Numbered from the stretch's first letter, positions 39,773 to 50,093 are shown. The stretch: 64,000 nucleotides of DNA from Pseudoalteromonas sp. 3D05 (GCF_002723455.1 NZ_PDUS01000006.1:62001-126000); one strand, 5' to 3'. The notes: generated by a model from the letters alone, not told the origin. Made by a program: numbers and translations.

Positions 39773-40839
39773 GATGAAAAGCTCCTTAATGCCAATCCGG
39801 TTGCGATCGCAAATTGAGTACGATGACGCTGCATCACATTTCGATCAACCCTTGGTGAAACATCCATATTTTCAAATGGCTGAGCAACTATAGTATGAAT
39901 ACCAAGCTCTTCAACTAACAGTCTGTCTAAACCATCAATCATTGCCGTCCCGCCAGTAAGTACTATATAGTCGATGTGCTCTTTACCGCTTGTGGTTAAA
40001 AACATTTGTACCGCGCGACGAACCTGCTGTAATAAAGACGTTTGGAAAGGCGCTAATACTTCAAAGGTATAATTTGGCGGTAAATCTCCTGTTGTTTTGC
40101 CAATCTCAGCTTCATCAAAACCTTTATTATAGTATGACACAATGCTGTTAGTGTATTGATCCCCACCGAACACCTGATCTCGGGTATAAATGGTTTCACC
40201 ACCAAGGACAACACTAACCAGCATGAGCACTGCACCAATGTCTATCATGGCAACACACTTATTAAATGCATCACTAGGAAGTTGTTGATAGTACACATCC
40301 ATAGCACGGCTAAGGGCATAACTTTCTACATCAACTACTTTCGCCGTTAAGCCCGCGCTTTCTAGCGCCCCGACTCGCGCTTCAACACTTTCTGTGCGCG
40401 CAGCTGAAAGCAGTACATTCATTTTTGTCGGATCAGCTTCATTCGTACCTAGCTTTTCAAAGTCTAGACTTACTTCATCAAGTGGGTAAGGAATAAGGCT
40501 ATCAGCTTCAATTTCAATTTGTGACTCAAGCTCTGCATCTGAAAGCGTCACATCCATAAATATCACTTTGGTTATTACTGTTTGGCCAGAGACAGCAACC
40601 GCAGCAGATTTTGCTGATTTAGGTAATTTACGTTTCAATTTAGTGATAATATTGCCAATAGCTTCAATGTCTTGAATATTTCGCTCTGACATTGTCCCTT
40701 TAGGCATAGGCTCAATTGCTAAGGCCTCAAGGCGATAGCCAGTTTCCGTTTCATTCAGTAACACAGCTTTAATAGCATGCGAACCGATATCTATCCCTAT
40801 CATCATCGATGATGATTTATTGAGTAATTGGCTTAACAT
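39760..40839 (-). CDS. pilM: Type IV pilus assembly ATPase-like protein PilM
   Basis: PilM is a cytoplasmic actin/FtsA-like protein that binds the PilN N-terminus. The 359-residue protein begins with the nucleotide-binding IGIDIGSHAIKAVLL, and has CVAMIDIGAVLML and VLTGGTAMIDGLD motifs. In the second, an alanine-valine pair replaces the usual GA(N)-T-type residues. It is the first gene of the pilMNOPQ operon, divergent from the penicillin-binding protein 1A gene with 132 bases between, an arrangement common in gammaproteobacteria. Confidence 0.97.
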   Translation of the reverse strand: MLSQLLNKSSSMMIGIDIGSHAIKAVLLNETETGYRLEALAIEPMPKGTMSERNIQDIEAIGNIITKLKRKLPKSAKSAAVAVSGQTVITKVIFMDVTLSDAELESQIEIEADSLIPYPLDEVSLDFEKLGTNEADPTKMNVLLSAARTESVEARVGALESAGLTAKVVDVESYALSRAMDVYYQQLPSDAFNKCVAMIDIGAVLMLVSVVLGGETIYTRDQVFGGDQYTNSIVSYYNKGFDEAEIGKTTGDLPPNYTFEVLAPFQTSLLQQVRRAVQMFLTTSGKEHIDYIVLTGGTAMIDGLDRLLVEELGIHTIVAQPFENMDVSPRVDRNVMQRHRTQFAIATGLALRSFSSCHI

Positions 40840-40971
40840 GTGAGCAACTTGGCCTTTGTTTTAAGAATAAACAAGTTATAATTTTTATATGAAAAAATAT
40901 TATTCATTTTTTAATCAATATATACTATCAGCCTACGATTCTAATTGGGAGTCCATTTAGGGAAAATATAA

Positions 40972-43479
40972 GTGATTTTATTCAAGCGAACTTTACAATT
41001 TATTATCATTTGCATCTTTTTGGGGCTAATTACTTTAGTAAGCCTTTATTACTATGTTAAATCTGATATCCCTAGCGTGCAAGTTTTAAAAGACGTGCAG
41101 TTACAAACTCCTATGCAGGTCTTTTCCCGCGACGGATTACTTATCAATCAATTTGGCGAAAAGCGCCGTATACCAGCAAGTATAGATGAAATTCCTCAAC
41201 CGCTCATAGATGCTCTTTTAGCAACTGAAGATTCCCGATTCTATGAGCATATAGGGATAGACCCTATTGGTATTGTTCGCTCTGCAATTGTTTTAATTTC
41301 TACTGGAGAAAAGAAACAAGGTGCCAGCACTATTACCATGCAGCTAGCGAGAAACTTTTTTTTAACACGGGAAAAAGCGTATATTCGCAAAGTAAAAGAA
41401 ATCTTTATTGCGTTGCACATAGAAAACTTACTCACCAAAGATGAAATACTCGCGCTTTATTTAAATAAAATTGAACTGGGTAATCGCGCTTTTGGTATTG
41501 GTGCAGCCGCACAAGTTTATTATGGTAAATCACTTAATGAATTAAACTTAGCCCAAATGGCAATGATTGCAGGCCTGCCCAAGGCCCCATCTGCATTAAA
41601 CCCTATTCGCAATCCTGAGCGTGCAAAAGCCCGTCGAAATGTTGTATTAGGCCGTATGCTTGATGAAGGTTTTATCACGCAAGAAACATTTAACGAAACA
41701 ACTAGCCAACCAATTACAGCTCGCTTTCATGGTGCTGAAATAGATTTATACGCCCCTTACATTTCTGAGATGGTGCGTGCAGAAATGGTCGCTCGTTATG
41801 GCTACGAACGTGCTTACAACACCGGCTTTAAAGTATTTACTAGTGTAGAGTCTGACGTACAGGCAGCGGCACAAAAAGCGCTTGTTGATAATTTACATGC
41901 GTATGACATGCGTCACGGCTATCGCGGTGCTGACATGCAACTTTGGGATAATGAAACTCAATCCCCTCTAAGTCGTAATGAGATCCTTAAAAAATTAAAG
42001 CCACTTAATGAGATAGGGCCTCTGCTAGCTGCTGCCGTATTGGCAGTCAATGAGAAAACCGCAGAGGTATTACTCAAAAATGGCGAGCATGCCACACTTA
42101 CATGGGATAATTTAAAGTGGGCACGTAAATTTATAACTCGTTATCGTCAAAGTTATGCACCTAAAACCGCCTCAGATATCTTAACTCCTGGCGATCAAAT
42201 TTGGTTACGTAAAAACGATGATGCCAGCTATATTCTAAGTCAACTTCCTGAAGCCGCCAGTGCGCTTGTATCTCTTGACCCAAATGACGGTCGAATTAAA
42301 GCGATTGTAGGTGGTTATAGTTTTGAGCAAAGCCAGTATAACCGAGCAGTGCAAGCTAAGCGCCAAGTTGGTTCAAACATTAAGCCATTTATCTATTCTG
42401 CAGCTTTGGAAAATGGCTATACATTAGCCTCGATCCTCAACGATGCACCAATAAATCAATGGGACAAAAGCTTAGGGGTAGCTTGGCGGCCTAAAAATAG
42501 TCCCGCAGTATATAATGGCCCTATTCGTATACGACGCGCTCTTGCACAATCAAAGAACGTTATTTCTGTTCGTTTATTGCGTGGGGTAGGATTGCATCGC
42601 ACGGCTGATCACCTACTGAAATTTGGCTTCCAAGATGATGATATCAATCGTAGTGAATCGCTCGCCTTAGGAAGTGCAGCAATCACGCCGCTTGAATTAG
42701 CACGAGGGATGAGTACATTTGCCAACGGCGGCCACCTAGTCACACCGTATTTTATCAGTGAGATTCAAGATTCAGCCGGTAACGTACTTTTCAAAGCGCA
42801 ACCACAGCTTGCATGTGATCCGATTGACTTGCCTAATCAAACAGATTCGTTAGCACTCAATAGTATGGTCGATGAAACATCATCAGACGTAAATACTGCA
42901 ACCCCATGTGCTCCTCGTATCATTTCAAAGCAAAACGCATTCTTAATTTCAGACGCAATGCATAGCGCAATTTGGGGCGGTGGAAGCTGGACACATAAAA
43001 CGGGGTGGAGCGGCACAGGTTGGCGCGCTCAAGCATTAAAGCGCCGTGACTTATCAGGTAAAACAGGCACAACTAATGACTCTGTTGATACTTGGTTTAG
43101 CGGTTTTAATAGTAATGTTATGACCACTGTGTGGGTCGGTTTTGATAACCCTGGCAATCCATTAGGTCGCTCTACCTACAATAGTAATCTCGATAAATCT
43201 CAGATTTCGGGGGCTGAGTCAGGTGCTAAAACAGCTCAACCGGCTTGGGTCGACTTTATGCGTGTAGCTCTTAAAGACCAGCCTGAAGCGCCGATTGAAC
43301 CGCCTGAGGGGTTGGTCTCGATTCGAATAGATTTGGCAACAGGCTTACTGAGCCAAAAAAATGACTACACTAGCCGGTTTGAGTATTTCGAAAAGGGCTC
43401 TGCACCAACAAAGTATGTTATGCAGCACGTTGAAAATGTATTTGAAGAAGAAACAAAAACAGAAGAAGAGCTGTTTTAA
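40972..43479 (+). CDS. mrcA: Penicillin-binding protein 1A
   Basis: This 835-residue class A PBP polymerises and cross-links peptidoglycan. It begins at a GTG with AGGGA eight bases upstream. A transmembrane helix occupies about residues 8-30. The GT51 glycosyltransferase domain has its catalytic glutamate in ATEDSRFYEHIG, then GASTITMQLARN. An OB-like insertion precedes the transpeptidase domain, which has SNIK as SxxK in VGSNIKPFIYSAA, SKN as SxN in RALAQSKNVIS, and SGKTGTTND. It is divergent from pilM and ends at a terminator shared with metL. Confidence 0.97.
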   Translation: MILFKRTLQFIIICIFLGLITLVSLYYYVKSDIPSVQVLKDVQLQTPMQVFSRDGLLINQFGEKRRIPASIDEIPQPLIDALLATEDSRFYEHIGIDPIGIVRSAIVLISTGEKKQGASTITMQLARNFFLTREKAYIRKVKEIFIALHIENLLTKDEILALYLNKIELGNRAFGIGAAAQVYYGKSLNELNLAQMAMIAGLPKAPSALNPIRNPERAKARRNVVLGRMLDEGFITQETFNETTSQPITARFHGAEIDLYAPYISEMVRAEMVARYGYERAYNTGFKVFTSVESDVQAAAQKALVDNLHAYDMRHGYRGADMQLWDNETQSPLSRNEILKKLKPLNEIGPLLAAAVLAVNEKTAEVLLKNGEHATLTWDNLKWARKFITRYRQSYAPKTASDILTPGDQIWLRKNDDASYILSQLPEAASALVSLDPNDGRIKAIVGGYSFEQSQYNRAVQAKRQVGSNIKPFIYSAALENGYTLASILNDAPINQWDKSLGVAWRPKNSPAVYNGPIRIRRALAQSKNVISVRLLRGVGLHRTADHLLKFGFQDDDINRSESLALGSAAITPLELARGMSTFANGGHLVTPYFISEIQDSAGNVLFKAQPQLACDPIDLPNQTDSLALNSMVDETSSDVNTATPCAPRIISKQNAFLISDAMHSAIWGGGSWTHKTGWSGTGWRAQALKRRDLSGKTGTTNDSVDTWFSGFNSNVMTTVWVGFDNPGNPLGRSTYNSNLDKSQISGAESGAKTAQPAWVDFMRVALKDQPEAPIEPPEGLVSIRIDLATGLLSQKNDYTSRFEYFEKGSAPTKYVMQHVENVFEEETKTEEELF

Positions 43480-43505
43480 ATCGCGATATAAAATCGCAGC
43501 TACAT

Positions 43506-43533
43506 AAAAAAGCGCCAATCTTGGCGCTTTTTT
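43506..43533. terminator. Bidirectional terminator between mrcA and metL
   Basis: A perfect 13-base stem (AAAAAAGCGCCAA with TTGGCGCTTTTTT) with a two-base centre gives T runs on both strands. It lies 26 bases after the mrcA stop and 12 after the metL stop. Confidence 0.93.
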
Positions 43534-43545
43534 ATTGCATGTATT

Positions 43546-45891
43546 TTATTTCAAATTTTGTATTAGCCAATATAAATCAGAATGCACACCTGCTGCGGTA
43601 ACTTCTTTACCTGCACCAGGGCCTTGAATTACCAATGCATTATCACTATACCATTGACTGTTTATGACAAAGATATTATCGCCCGGTGTTAAATTAGCTA
43701 ACGCATCACCTTGAGTAGCAAATGCCAATCCGACTTGCGCTGTCACTTTACTATCTGCAAGTGACAAAGCACCCGTGTAGCGCAACACTTTACCCTGCTC
43801 GCTCGCTTGCTTGGCTTTATCAGCAATAAAGTTATCTAACTGTTGTTTGTTATCTAAAAACGACTGCCAATCACCTTGTGCTAATTGTTCAGGCATCAGT
43901 GCTGTTAAGTCAATATCGTCAAGCTCTAACGTTAAACCTAACTCACGCGCTAAAATAAGTAACTTGCGCTGCATATCACGGCCAGATAAATCTTCACGCG
44001 GATCAGGCTCTGTAAAGCCCATTTGTTGCGCTTGCAAAACTAAATCTGAAAATGGCACGCTGCCATCATAGCTACTACACAACCACGATAACGTACCAGA
44101 GAACACCCCTTCAATACGCGTGATTTTGTCGCCGCTATTTTGTAAATCGGCTAAAGCAAAGTTAACAGGTAAGCCCGCACCAACAGAGGTGTTATAGCGC
44201 CATAATAAATTACGTTCGGCTAAATTATGGCGAAGAGCTTGATACCAGTCATTATTTGCAGTCCCTGCGTATTTATTAGCACTGATCAAATGACAATCTA
44301 AGTTGACGAAATCAGGATAAAGTAGGCTAAACGACTCACTGGCGGTAATATCAATCACCACTTTATGTTCGTAATCAAGTTCACCGATATGGGTTAATAA
44401 ATCGCCTTGCTGATAATCAATTGCTTCGTTATCCCATTGTGTTTGCCACTGCTCCAAGCTAATGCCACTTGGGCTAAATAGCATTTGTTGAGAGCGTAAT
44501 AAACCCACTAACTTCACACTGAAATGTTGCTCTAAGCGATTTAACTGTTGCGATAGCTGCTCGATAAACACTTCGCCAACATTACCTAAGCCAGCAATGA
44601 TCACCGCAAGCTCTTGGCCTTTATTGATTAACTTGTCGTGTAACAAGGTTAATACATCACTATCAATTGCTTGATCGGTCAATAACAAAGCATAATCAGT
44701 ATCTTGGTGACTAAAGCGTGGCGCTAAACTTTGCTCACTAAGCAAAGAGGAAGCCTGTAGAGATAAATGAGCTATATCGTTACTTGGCGCGACAATGGCG
44801 CAACCATGTAAGTTTGACTCAATAATATTAGCACGACCCTGTAATTGACTTACAACTTGGTGAGTCGCATCACCTGGCACTAATAAATAAGTATCCCCTT
44901 GCTTAACAAAGTGATGCAGACTATGTTGAATCAACTGACTCAGCTGCCCAACCTCACCAGCATTAAGTTGATCTACTCGCAGCAAATCAATGTTCTCTAG
45001 TGTGGTAATAAAACGCTTAGCTTTACTATAGCCTTCTTTCACTATTTCTGTGGCACTGGCTTCAGTATCAAAACTGCTACGTACAACCAGCTTTATATCT
45101 GTATTTTTTAACGGTGATAATGTTTTGGCATGTAAAACTGGGTTGCCTAAACGTGCTAATAAATTTGCTTGGCCACGGCACACTTTCGAATACTTAAGTG
45201 CTTTATTTACCTTACGGGGATCTGTGCTAAATACGCCTTGCGTATCGGTCCAAATAGACACTTGCTGCGCATGGCAATAACTACCTAATAGTGTAGCACT
45301 GTAATCACTGCCATTACGCCCTAAAGTAATGGTTTCACCTTGGCAGTCACTGGCAATAAAGCCAGTTACCACATTAACATGCTGCTTGCTTATCAAATCG
45401 ATACAGGCTTGTTGGTTCTTTTGATGCAGTAACTGTCCATCGTTCAAAGTAAATAGCTGACGCGCATCAATATCCTTTGCGGCTAAGCCTAATTGGTGTA
45501 AGTAACTTGCAAGTAATCTCGCCGACCACACTTCACCATGAGCAAGTAAAGCTGACTCCGCTAAAGTTTGCTGCTTTGCTTGTTCAGCCAATATTGCCAG
45601 CTCTTGCTGTAATGAACTAAGTGCCTGCTGTTTTAGTTGCGCCGTTAGTAGCTGCTCAATCAAGGTTCGCTGGTGATTATCTAACAATAATAAAATGTCG
45701 CTAACAGCTTGAAGATCGCCCTGCTGGTAACTTTGCCACAGTTTAACCAAAGTATTAGTCGTTTTGCCTGCAGCAGAAACAACAACGCAATCACCCACTT
45801 CACTATTAGCTAAAATAATATTAGCGACTGCTTGATAACGCTCGGGCGAACTTAAGCTCGAGCCACCAAATTTATGTACGATATTAACCAT
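43546..45891 (-). CDS. metL: Bifunctional aspartokinase II/homoserine dehydrogenase II
   Basis: This 781-residue protein catalyses the first and third steps of the common threonine/methionine pathway. The aspartokinase part begins VHKFGGSSLSSPERY and includes TLGRNGSDYSATLL. An ACT-like middle region follows. The homoserine dehydrogenase part has AVIIAGLGNVG for NAD(P) binding, SANKYAGTANN and GVFSGTLSWL. I prefer the ATG at 45891, six bases after the metB stop codon, with GGTAAG upstream. A GTG at 45903 would overlap metB. It is the second gene of a metBL operon, probably repressed by MetJ. Confidence 0.96.
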   Translation of the reverse strand: MVNIVHKFGGSSLSSPERYQAVANIILANSEVGDCVVVSAAGKTTNTLVKLWQSYQQGDLQAVSDILLLLDNHQRTLIEQLLTAQLKQQALSSLQQELAILAEQAKQQTLAESALLAHGEVWSARLLASYLHQLGLAAKDIDARQLFTLNDGQLLHQKNQQACIDLISKQHVNVVTGFIASDCQGETITLGRNGSDYSATLLGSYCHAQQVSIWTDTQGVFSTDPRKVNKALKYSKVCRGQANLLARLGNPVLHAKTLSPLKNTDIKLVVRSSFDTEASATEIVKEGYSKAKRFITTLENIDLLRVDQLNAGEVGQLSQLIQHSLHHFVKQGDTYLLVPGDATHQVVSQLQGRANIIESNLHGCAIVAPSNDIAHLSLQASSLLSEQSLAPRFSHQDTDYALLLTDQAIDSDVLTLLHDKLINKGQELAVIIAGLGNVGEVFIEQLSQQLNRLEQHFSVKLVGLLRSQQMLFSPSGISLEQWQTQWDNEAIDYQQGDLLTHIGELDYEHKVVIDITASESFSLLYPDFVNLDCHLISANKYAGTANNDWYQALRHNLAERNLLWRYNTSVGAGLPVNFALADLQNSGDKITRIEGVFSGTLSWLCSSYDGSVPFSDLVLQAQQMGFTEPDPREDLSGRDMQRKLLILARELGLTLELDDIDLTALMPEQLAQGDWQSFLDNKQQLDNFIADKAKQASEQGKVLRYTGALSLADSKVTAQVGLAFATQGDALANLTPGDNIFVINSQWYSDNALVIQGPGAGKEVTAAGVHSDLYWLIQNLK

Positions 45892-45896
45892 TATTC

Positions 45897-47156
45897 TTAC
45901 CACAATGCCGTATGTGCAGGCGTTAATTTAAATGAGCTTGATTGTTCATCTTGCTGTTGTTTTTGCGCAGCTTGTTGAGCTACAACTTGCTCACCCTGAC
46001 CCGGCTTTACTTTATTAAACACACGCTCTAAATCAGCCACTAAATCTTTAACATCTTCAATCCCCACCGAAATACGAATCAAGGTATCGCCGACTCCAGC
46101 TTCAAGACGGGCTGTAGCATCCATACCTGCATGAGTCATCGTCGCTGGGTGGCAAATTAAACTTTCAACGCCACCTAATGACTCTGCTAAGCTAAATTCT
46201 TCTAGGCTTGTTAAAAACGCTGCAGCGTCATTTACATCACCCTTAATATCAAAACTTACCATACCACCAAAACCGCGTTGTTGCTGTTTTGCTAATTCAT
46301 GTTGCGGGTGCGATTCAAGGCCAGGATAATAAACTTGGCTTACATAGGGTGAGTCTTCTAAATACTGCGCTATAACAAATGCATTTTCTTGGTGCTGACG
46401 CAAACGTACATTTAACGTGCGTAAACCACGTAAGGTTAAATAGCTATCAAACGGCGCGCCGGTGATACCAATATTATTCGCCCACCATGCCAATTCATCA
46501 CCTAACTCTTGATTAGCTGCAATGACAGCACCGCCCACAACATCTGAATGACCATTTATGTATTTAGTCGTCGAATGCACCACAATATCGACACCAAACT
46601 CAATCGGGTTTTGCAAAGCCGGTGATAAAAAGGTGTTATCGGCACCAACAAGTGCACCGCACTGTTTAGCAATCGCCGTAATCGCTTTAATATCAGTTAG
46701 GCGTAAAATTGGATTGCTGGGTGTTTCAATCCAAATTAGTTTAGGTTTAATTTCAAGGATCTTCTGATGGTTCTCAGCTTTGGTTAAATCTAATACCACC
46801 AATTTTAATAAGCCACGCTTCTCAAGCGAAGTAAATAAACGGTAGCTGCCGCCATAACAGTCATGAGGAATAACTAACGTATCATCACTATTAAGTAACT
46901 GAGTCGCTAAATGTACTGCCGACATACCCGTAGCTGTAATAATTCCCTTAGCACCACCTTCAAGCTCAGCCAGCGTTTCCGCTAAAATATCGCGGTTTGG
47001 GTTGCCGCTGCGGCCATAATCGTATTGACGTTTTGTATCAAAATCAGCAAATGAATAGGTCGTTGATAGATGTAGAGGAGGCACAACTGCACCATGATGT
47101 TTATCAGCGTCGATGCCTTTTCGTACCGCGATAGTTGCTTTATTTTTTTGACTCAT
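45897..47156 (-). CDS. metB: Cystathionine gamma-synthase
   Basis: MetB is a PLP enzyme that makes cystathionine from an activated homoserine and cysteine. The Cys/Met-metabolism signature is present, with the PLP lysine in HSTTKYINGHSDVVGG (about residue 200), SGNPNRD near the start, and LAESLGGVESL. At 419 residues it exceeds E. coli MetB (386). The extra is a Q- and E-rich C-terminal tail (EQVVAQQAAQKQQQDEQ) without a recognised function. It is followed by metL and preceded by an array of MetJ boxes, so repression by S-adenosylmethionine-bound MetJ is expected. Confidence 0.95.
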   Translation of the reverse strand: MSQKNKATIAVRKGIDADKHHGAVVPPLHLSTTYSFADFDTKRQYDYGRSGNPNRDILAETLAELEGGAKGIITATGMSAVHLATQLLNSDDTLVIPHDCYGGSYRLFTSLEKRGLLKLVVLDLTKAENHQKILEIKPKLIWIETPSNPILRLTDIKAITAIAKQCGALVGADNTFLSPALQNPIEFGVDIVVHSTTKYINGHSDVVGGAVIAANQELGDELAWWANNIGITGAPFDSYLTLRGLRTLNVRLRQHQENAFVIAQYLEDSPYVSQVYYPGLESHPQHELAKQQQRGFGGMVSFDIKGDVNDAAAFLTSLEEFSLAESLGGVESLICHPATMTHAGMDATARLEAGVGDTLIRISVGIEDVKDLVADLERVFNKVKPGQGEQVVAQQAAQKQQQDEQSSSFKLTPAHTALW

Positions 47157-47176
47157 AACGTCACCTACAATTAAAT

Positions 47177-47208
47177 GGATGTTTAGACGTCTAAAAGGTT
47201 AGATGATC
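47177..47208 (-). promoter_or_regulatory. MetJ operator: four adjacent met boxes
   Basis: Four contiguous eight-base boxes lie 21-52 bases upstream of metB: GGATGTTT, AGACGTCT, AAAAGGTT and AGATGATC. The second is the exact consensus met box and the others match partly, as is usual for cooperative MetJ arrays. A TTGATC inside the array could serve as the metB -35. Confidence 0.85.
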
Positions 47209-47393
47209 AACTCCCATAAGTCAAAGAATTTATGGTACAGACCTTACATTTATAGAAGTAAAGAAATTTAGCGAGCTAGATGGCTAAATAACAAGTGTTT
47301 GACTATCTTTTTTAAAACGATAGAATTTCCCGCATCTTTGCAAAGCAACTCGGCGATGCAAACAATTAATAACCTGAGGCAACGATACTTCTT

Positions 47394-47714
47394 ATGGCTA
47401 AATGGAATGGTGAATATATTCACCCATATGCAGAACACGGTAAAAAATCAGAACAAGTGAAAAAGATCACCGTATCTATTCCACTCAATGTGCTTAAAGT
47501 TTTAACCGATGAGCGCACGCGTCGTCAAATTAATAATTTAAGACACGCAACTAACAGTGAATTACTTTGTGAAGCATTTTTACATGCGTTCACTGGTCAG
47601 CCGTTACCTAATGACGATGACTTGCGTAAAGACAATCCTGAAAAAGTACCTGAAGAAGTGAAGAAAATCATGCTTGAGATGGGGCTTGAAGTACCTGTTC
47701 TTAACGAAGATTAA
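47394..47714 (+). CDS. metJ: Methionine repressor MetJ
   Basis: MetJ is a ribbon-helix-helix repressor that uses S-adenosylmethionine as corepressor. The 106-residue length is within one of E. coli MetJ (105). The N-terminus has [20 protein letters not shown], and the DNA-contacting ribbon is KKITVSIPL. The helix-two region [20 protein letters not shown] is almost as in E. coli (recalled). It is divergent from metBL, and the 237 bases between hold its operator, so it probably controls metBL and perhaps itself. Confidence 0.98.
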   Translation: MAKWNGEYIHPYAEHGKKSEQVKKITVSIPLNVLKVLTDERTRRQINNLRHATNSELLCEAFLHAFTGQPLPNDDDLRKDNPEKVPEEVKKIMLEMGLEVPVLNED

Positions 47715-47750
47715 GCTACATTCCTGCCTTCAGGAATTGGATACAAAAAA

Positions 47751-47776
47751 ACCTCAGCAACTTGCGTTACTGAGGT
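47751..47776. terminator. Bidirectional terminator between metJ and the malic enzyme gene
   Basis: ACCTCAG and CTGAGGT pair, extended by inner AAC/GTT around a TTGC loop, with A and T runs on both sides. It lies 37 bases after metJ and 25 before the end of the minus-strand malic enzyme gene. Confidence 0.9.
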
Positions 47777-47800
47777 TTTTTATTGTCAGATCGTTTTAAC

Positions 47801-49042
47801 CTAAGCCATGTAGTTTTCAGGCATATCGATTTGCGCCACACCTGAATCAATCGCCGCTTGCGCTACCGCTTTAGCAATACGCGGTAATAAACGCGGATCC
47901 ATTGGTTTTGGAATAATATACTCAGGGCCAAATTCTAACTTATCAACACCGGCAGCAGTTAACACCTCAGCAGGAACTGGCTCTTTTGCAATGCTGCGAA
48001 TAGCATCTACCGCAGCAATTTTCATTTCATCATTGATTTGGCTTGCACGAACATCAAGCGCACCGCGGAAAATAAATGGGAAACATAAAACATTATTAAC
48101 TTGGTTAGGGTAATCAGAACGACCTGTCGCCATAATAAGATCGCTTCGTGCACCGTGAGCTAATGCAGGATTAATTTCAGGATCTGGGTTAGAGCAAGCA
48201 AAAATAACGGGCTTGTCAGCCATTAACTTTAAGTCTTCAGGCGCTAACAAGTTCGGCCCTGACACACCCACAAATACGTCAGCGTCAGCAATAACGTCTT
48301 GCAAAGTACGCTTATCAGTATTGTTCGCAAACAATTGTTTATATTCATTAAGATCATCACGACGCGTGTGAATTACGCCCTTGCGGTCAAGCATATAAAT
48401 GTGCTCTCGAAGCGCACCACATTTAATTAGCAACTCCATACATGCAACGGCAGCCGCGCCTGCACCTAAACAAACAATAATCGCATCTTCGATGTTCTTT
48501 CCTTGAACTTCTAAAGCATTGATCATCCCTGCAGCAGTTACAATCGCAGTACCGTGCTGGTCGTCATGAAATACTGGGATGCTGCAACGCTCAATCAACG
48601 CTTTTTCAATCTCAAAACACTCAGGTGCTTTAATATCTTCGAGATTGATGCCACCAAACGTATCAGCAATATTCGCTACGGTGTTAATAAAGTCTTCAGT
48701 CGTGCGATGCTTAACTTCAATATCAATTGAATCCAAGCCAGCAAAGCGTTTAAACAACAACGCTTTTCCTTCCATAACCGGTTTTGAAGCCAAAGGGCCC
48801 AGGTTGCCAAGTCCTAAAATGGCTGTGCCATTTGTGATAACCGCAACCATGTTGCCTTTACCTGTATACTTATAAGCATTAGCGGGATCCGCTGCAATTT
48901 CACGAACAGGTTCAGCAACACCAGGGCTGTATGCTAAAGCGAGATCTTTAGCGGTTTCAGCCGGCTTAGTAAGTTCAATGCTGATTTTTCCTGGAACGGG
49001 ATGGGCATGGTAATGTAGTGCTTGTTCACGAAAGTCTGACAT
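47801..49042 (-). CDS. Malic enzyme, short form
   Basis: This 413-residue cytoplasmic enzyme decarboxylates malate to pyruvate with reduction of NAD(P). It resembles the catalytic half of MaeB: YSPGVAEP near residue 39, the catalytic lysine region SKPVMEGKALLFKRF, FHDDQHGTAIVT for metal binding, and the nucleotide loop CLGAGAAAVACM. It ends after the malic domains and lacks the phosphotransacetylase-like C-terminal half of E. coli MaeB (759 residues). Cofactor preference cannot be fixed from sequence; NADP is likely from similarity. Confidence 0.93.
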   Translation of the reverse strand: MSDFREQALHYHAHPVPGKISIELTKPAETAKDLALAYSPGVAEPVREIAADPANAYKYTGKGNMVAVITNGTAILGLGNLGPLASKPVMEGKALLFKRFAGLDSIDIEVKHRTTEDFINTVANIADTFGGINLEDIKAPECFEIEKALIERCSIPVFHDDQHGTAIVTAAGMINALEVQGKNIEDAIIVCLGAGAAAVACMELLIKCGALREHIYMLDRKGVIHTRRDDLNEYKQLFANNTDKRTLQDVIADADVFVGVSGPNLLAPEDLKLMADKPVIFACSNPDPEINPALAHGARSDLIMATGRSDYPNQVNNVLCFPFIFRGALDVRASQINDEMKIAAVDAIRSIAKEPVPAEVLTAAGVDKLEFGPEYIIPKPMDPRLLPRIAKAVAQAAIDSGVAQIDMPENYMA

Positions 49043-49604
49043 AACGCGATTTTATCCTGCAAGTAAGTTAAATTAAGTGTGAGAGAGCAGTTCTATATCT
49101 TTAATTGAGAACAATACCGATATTATAATTAAATTCAAGCAATATCAGGTCTATCCTGTTATAAGCTATATCAGTTGATTTTATGCGTTTTGTCAGCATT
49201 TTTAGTAAATAATTCCAAAAACTCATCTTTAAAACATCATTAAAGCATCAAAAAACCCAACTTAAATTGAATAAATATCCAACATTCACTAACTAGGTTA
49301 TGAGAAGACGCTTATCACGAACATTTCCCGACGATTACAGCAAATCACCATGATTTAGCTTCTTTTAGTTACAAAAGGTATTATTAAACGTTGTATTATT
49401 TAATCAATATAGTGAATAAAAAACAGTTTGTCTGTTGGTCTAAAACTATAATCATTATAAAAAATAGAAATACTTAAAGAACTAAAATAAATACGAGGTG
49501 CAGTTGAGGGTGGCAACAAAGCCGTACAGAATGGAATATTTGCCCAATTTAAGCTGCGATTCTTAATAAAGCTTACGTAATACAATGCTCTGTTTTACAG
49601 GCAC
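49043..49604. other. Gene-free A+T-rich gap upstream of the malic enzyme gene
   Basis: About 560 bases without a supportable coding region. The end next to the malic enzyme gene must contain its promoter. I found no RNA gene, repeat or ribosome-binding-site-backed frame; a 61-codon minus-strand frame at 49400-49585 has no support. A small RNA cannot be excluded. Confidence 0.6.
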
Positions 49605-49610
49605 AAAAAA

Positions 49611-49626
49611 AGCACCCTAGGGTGCT
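49611..49626 (-). terminator. Terminator after rpmE
   Basis: The palindrome AGCACCCTAGGGTGCT has seven-base arms, with a T run on the minus strand (six As before it on the plus strand). It is 22 bases after the rpmE stop. Confidence 0.88.
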
Positions 49627-49648
49627 TTTCTCGACACAAAAGCAGAAA

Positions 49649-49861
49649 TTACTTGCTGCTAAGTGAACCGAAACGCTTGTTAAAGCGATCAACACGGCCA
49701 CCTGTGTCTAGAATCTTTTGCTTACCAGTGTAAAACGGGTGACACGCAGAACATACGTCTAAGTGGATGTCTTTACACAAAGTAGAACTTGTTTCGAATT
49801 TATTTCCGCATGAACACGTTGCTGAAATTACTTCGTACTTAGGGTGAATACCTTCTTTCAT
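49649..49861 (-). CDS. rpmE: Ribosomal protein L31
   Basis: This 70-residue large-subunit protein helps hold the 30S-50S bridge. It is the zinc-binding (C+) form: the cysteines CSC near residue 16 and CSAC near residue 37 are kept, along with [20 protein letters not shown]. Because the cysteines are present, it is the housekeeping L31 rather than the zinc-starvation paralogue YkgM/RpmE2. An AGAGG site precedes the ATG, and a good promoter lies about 85-115 bases upstream. Confidence 0.98.
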   Translation of the reverse strand: MKEGIHPKYEVISATCSCGNKFETSSTLCKDIHLDVCSACHPFYTGKQKILDTGGRVDRFNKRFGSLSSK

Positions 49862-49945
49862 AGAAACCTCTAGTTAAGGCCGCATCGCTCTCCAAACCCG
49901 AAGTCTGGCACCATACGTCGTTTAAATCAAAATAATTGGACGCGT

Positions 49946-49974
49946 ATTCTAAGCAACAACCCCGCTCGCTACAA
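49946..49974 (-). promoter_or_regulatory. Sigma-70 promoter for rpmE
   Basis: On the minus strand, TTGTAG and TAGAAT are separated by exactly 17 bases. The implied transcript start is about 80 bases before the rpmE ATG. Confidence 0.55.
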
Positions 49975-50093
49975 GCTTTAAATACGTTTTTTGCTAATAA
50001 AATGAGCAAAAACTTTAATCGGCTTATTTGCTGATAGGTTTTTTATCGTAACTTTAGTACATTAGCAATCTTGTTGATTGTTGTTGAGTTGCT

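Noticed and set aside
47177..47208. Possible riboswitch upstream of metB
   Set aside because: The conserved element is a DNA array of met boxes for MetJ, and no SAM-riboswitch-like stem arrangement was seen.
49400..49585. 61-codon minus-strand frame before rpmE
   Set aside because: No ribosome-binding site, poor composition and no similarity recalled; the A+T-rich gap makes such frames likely by chance.
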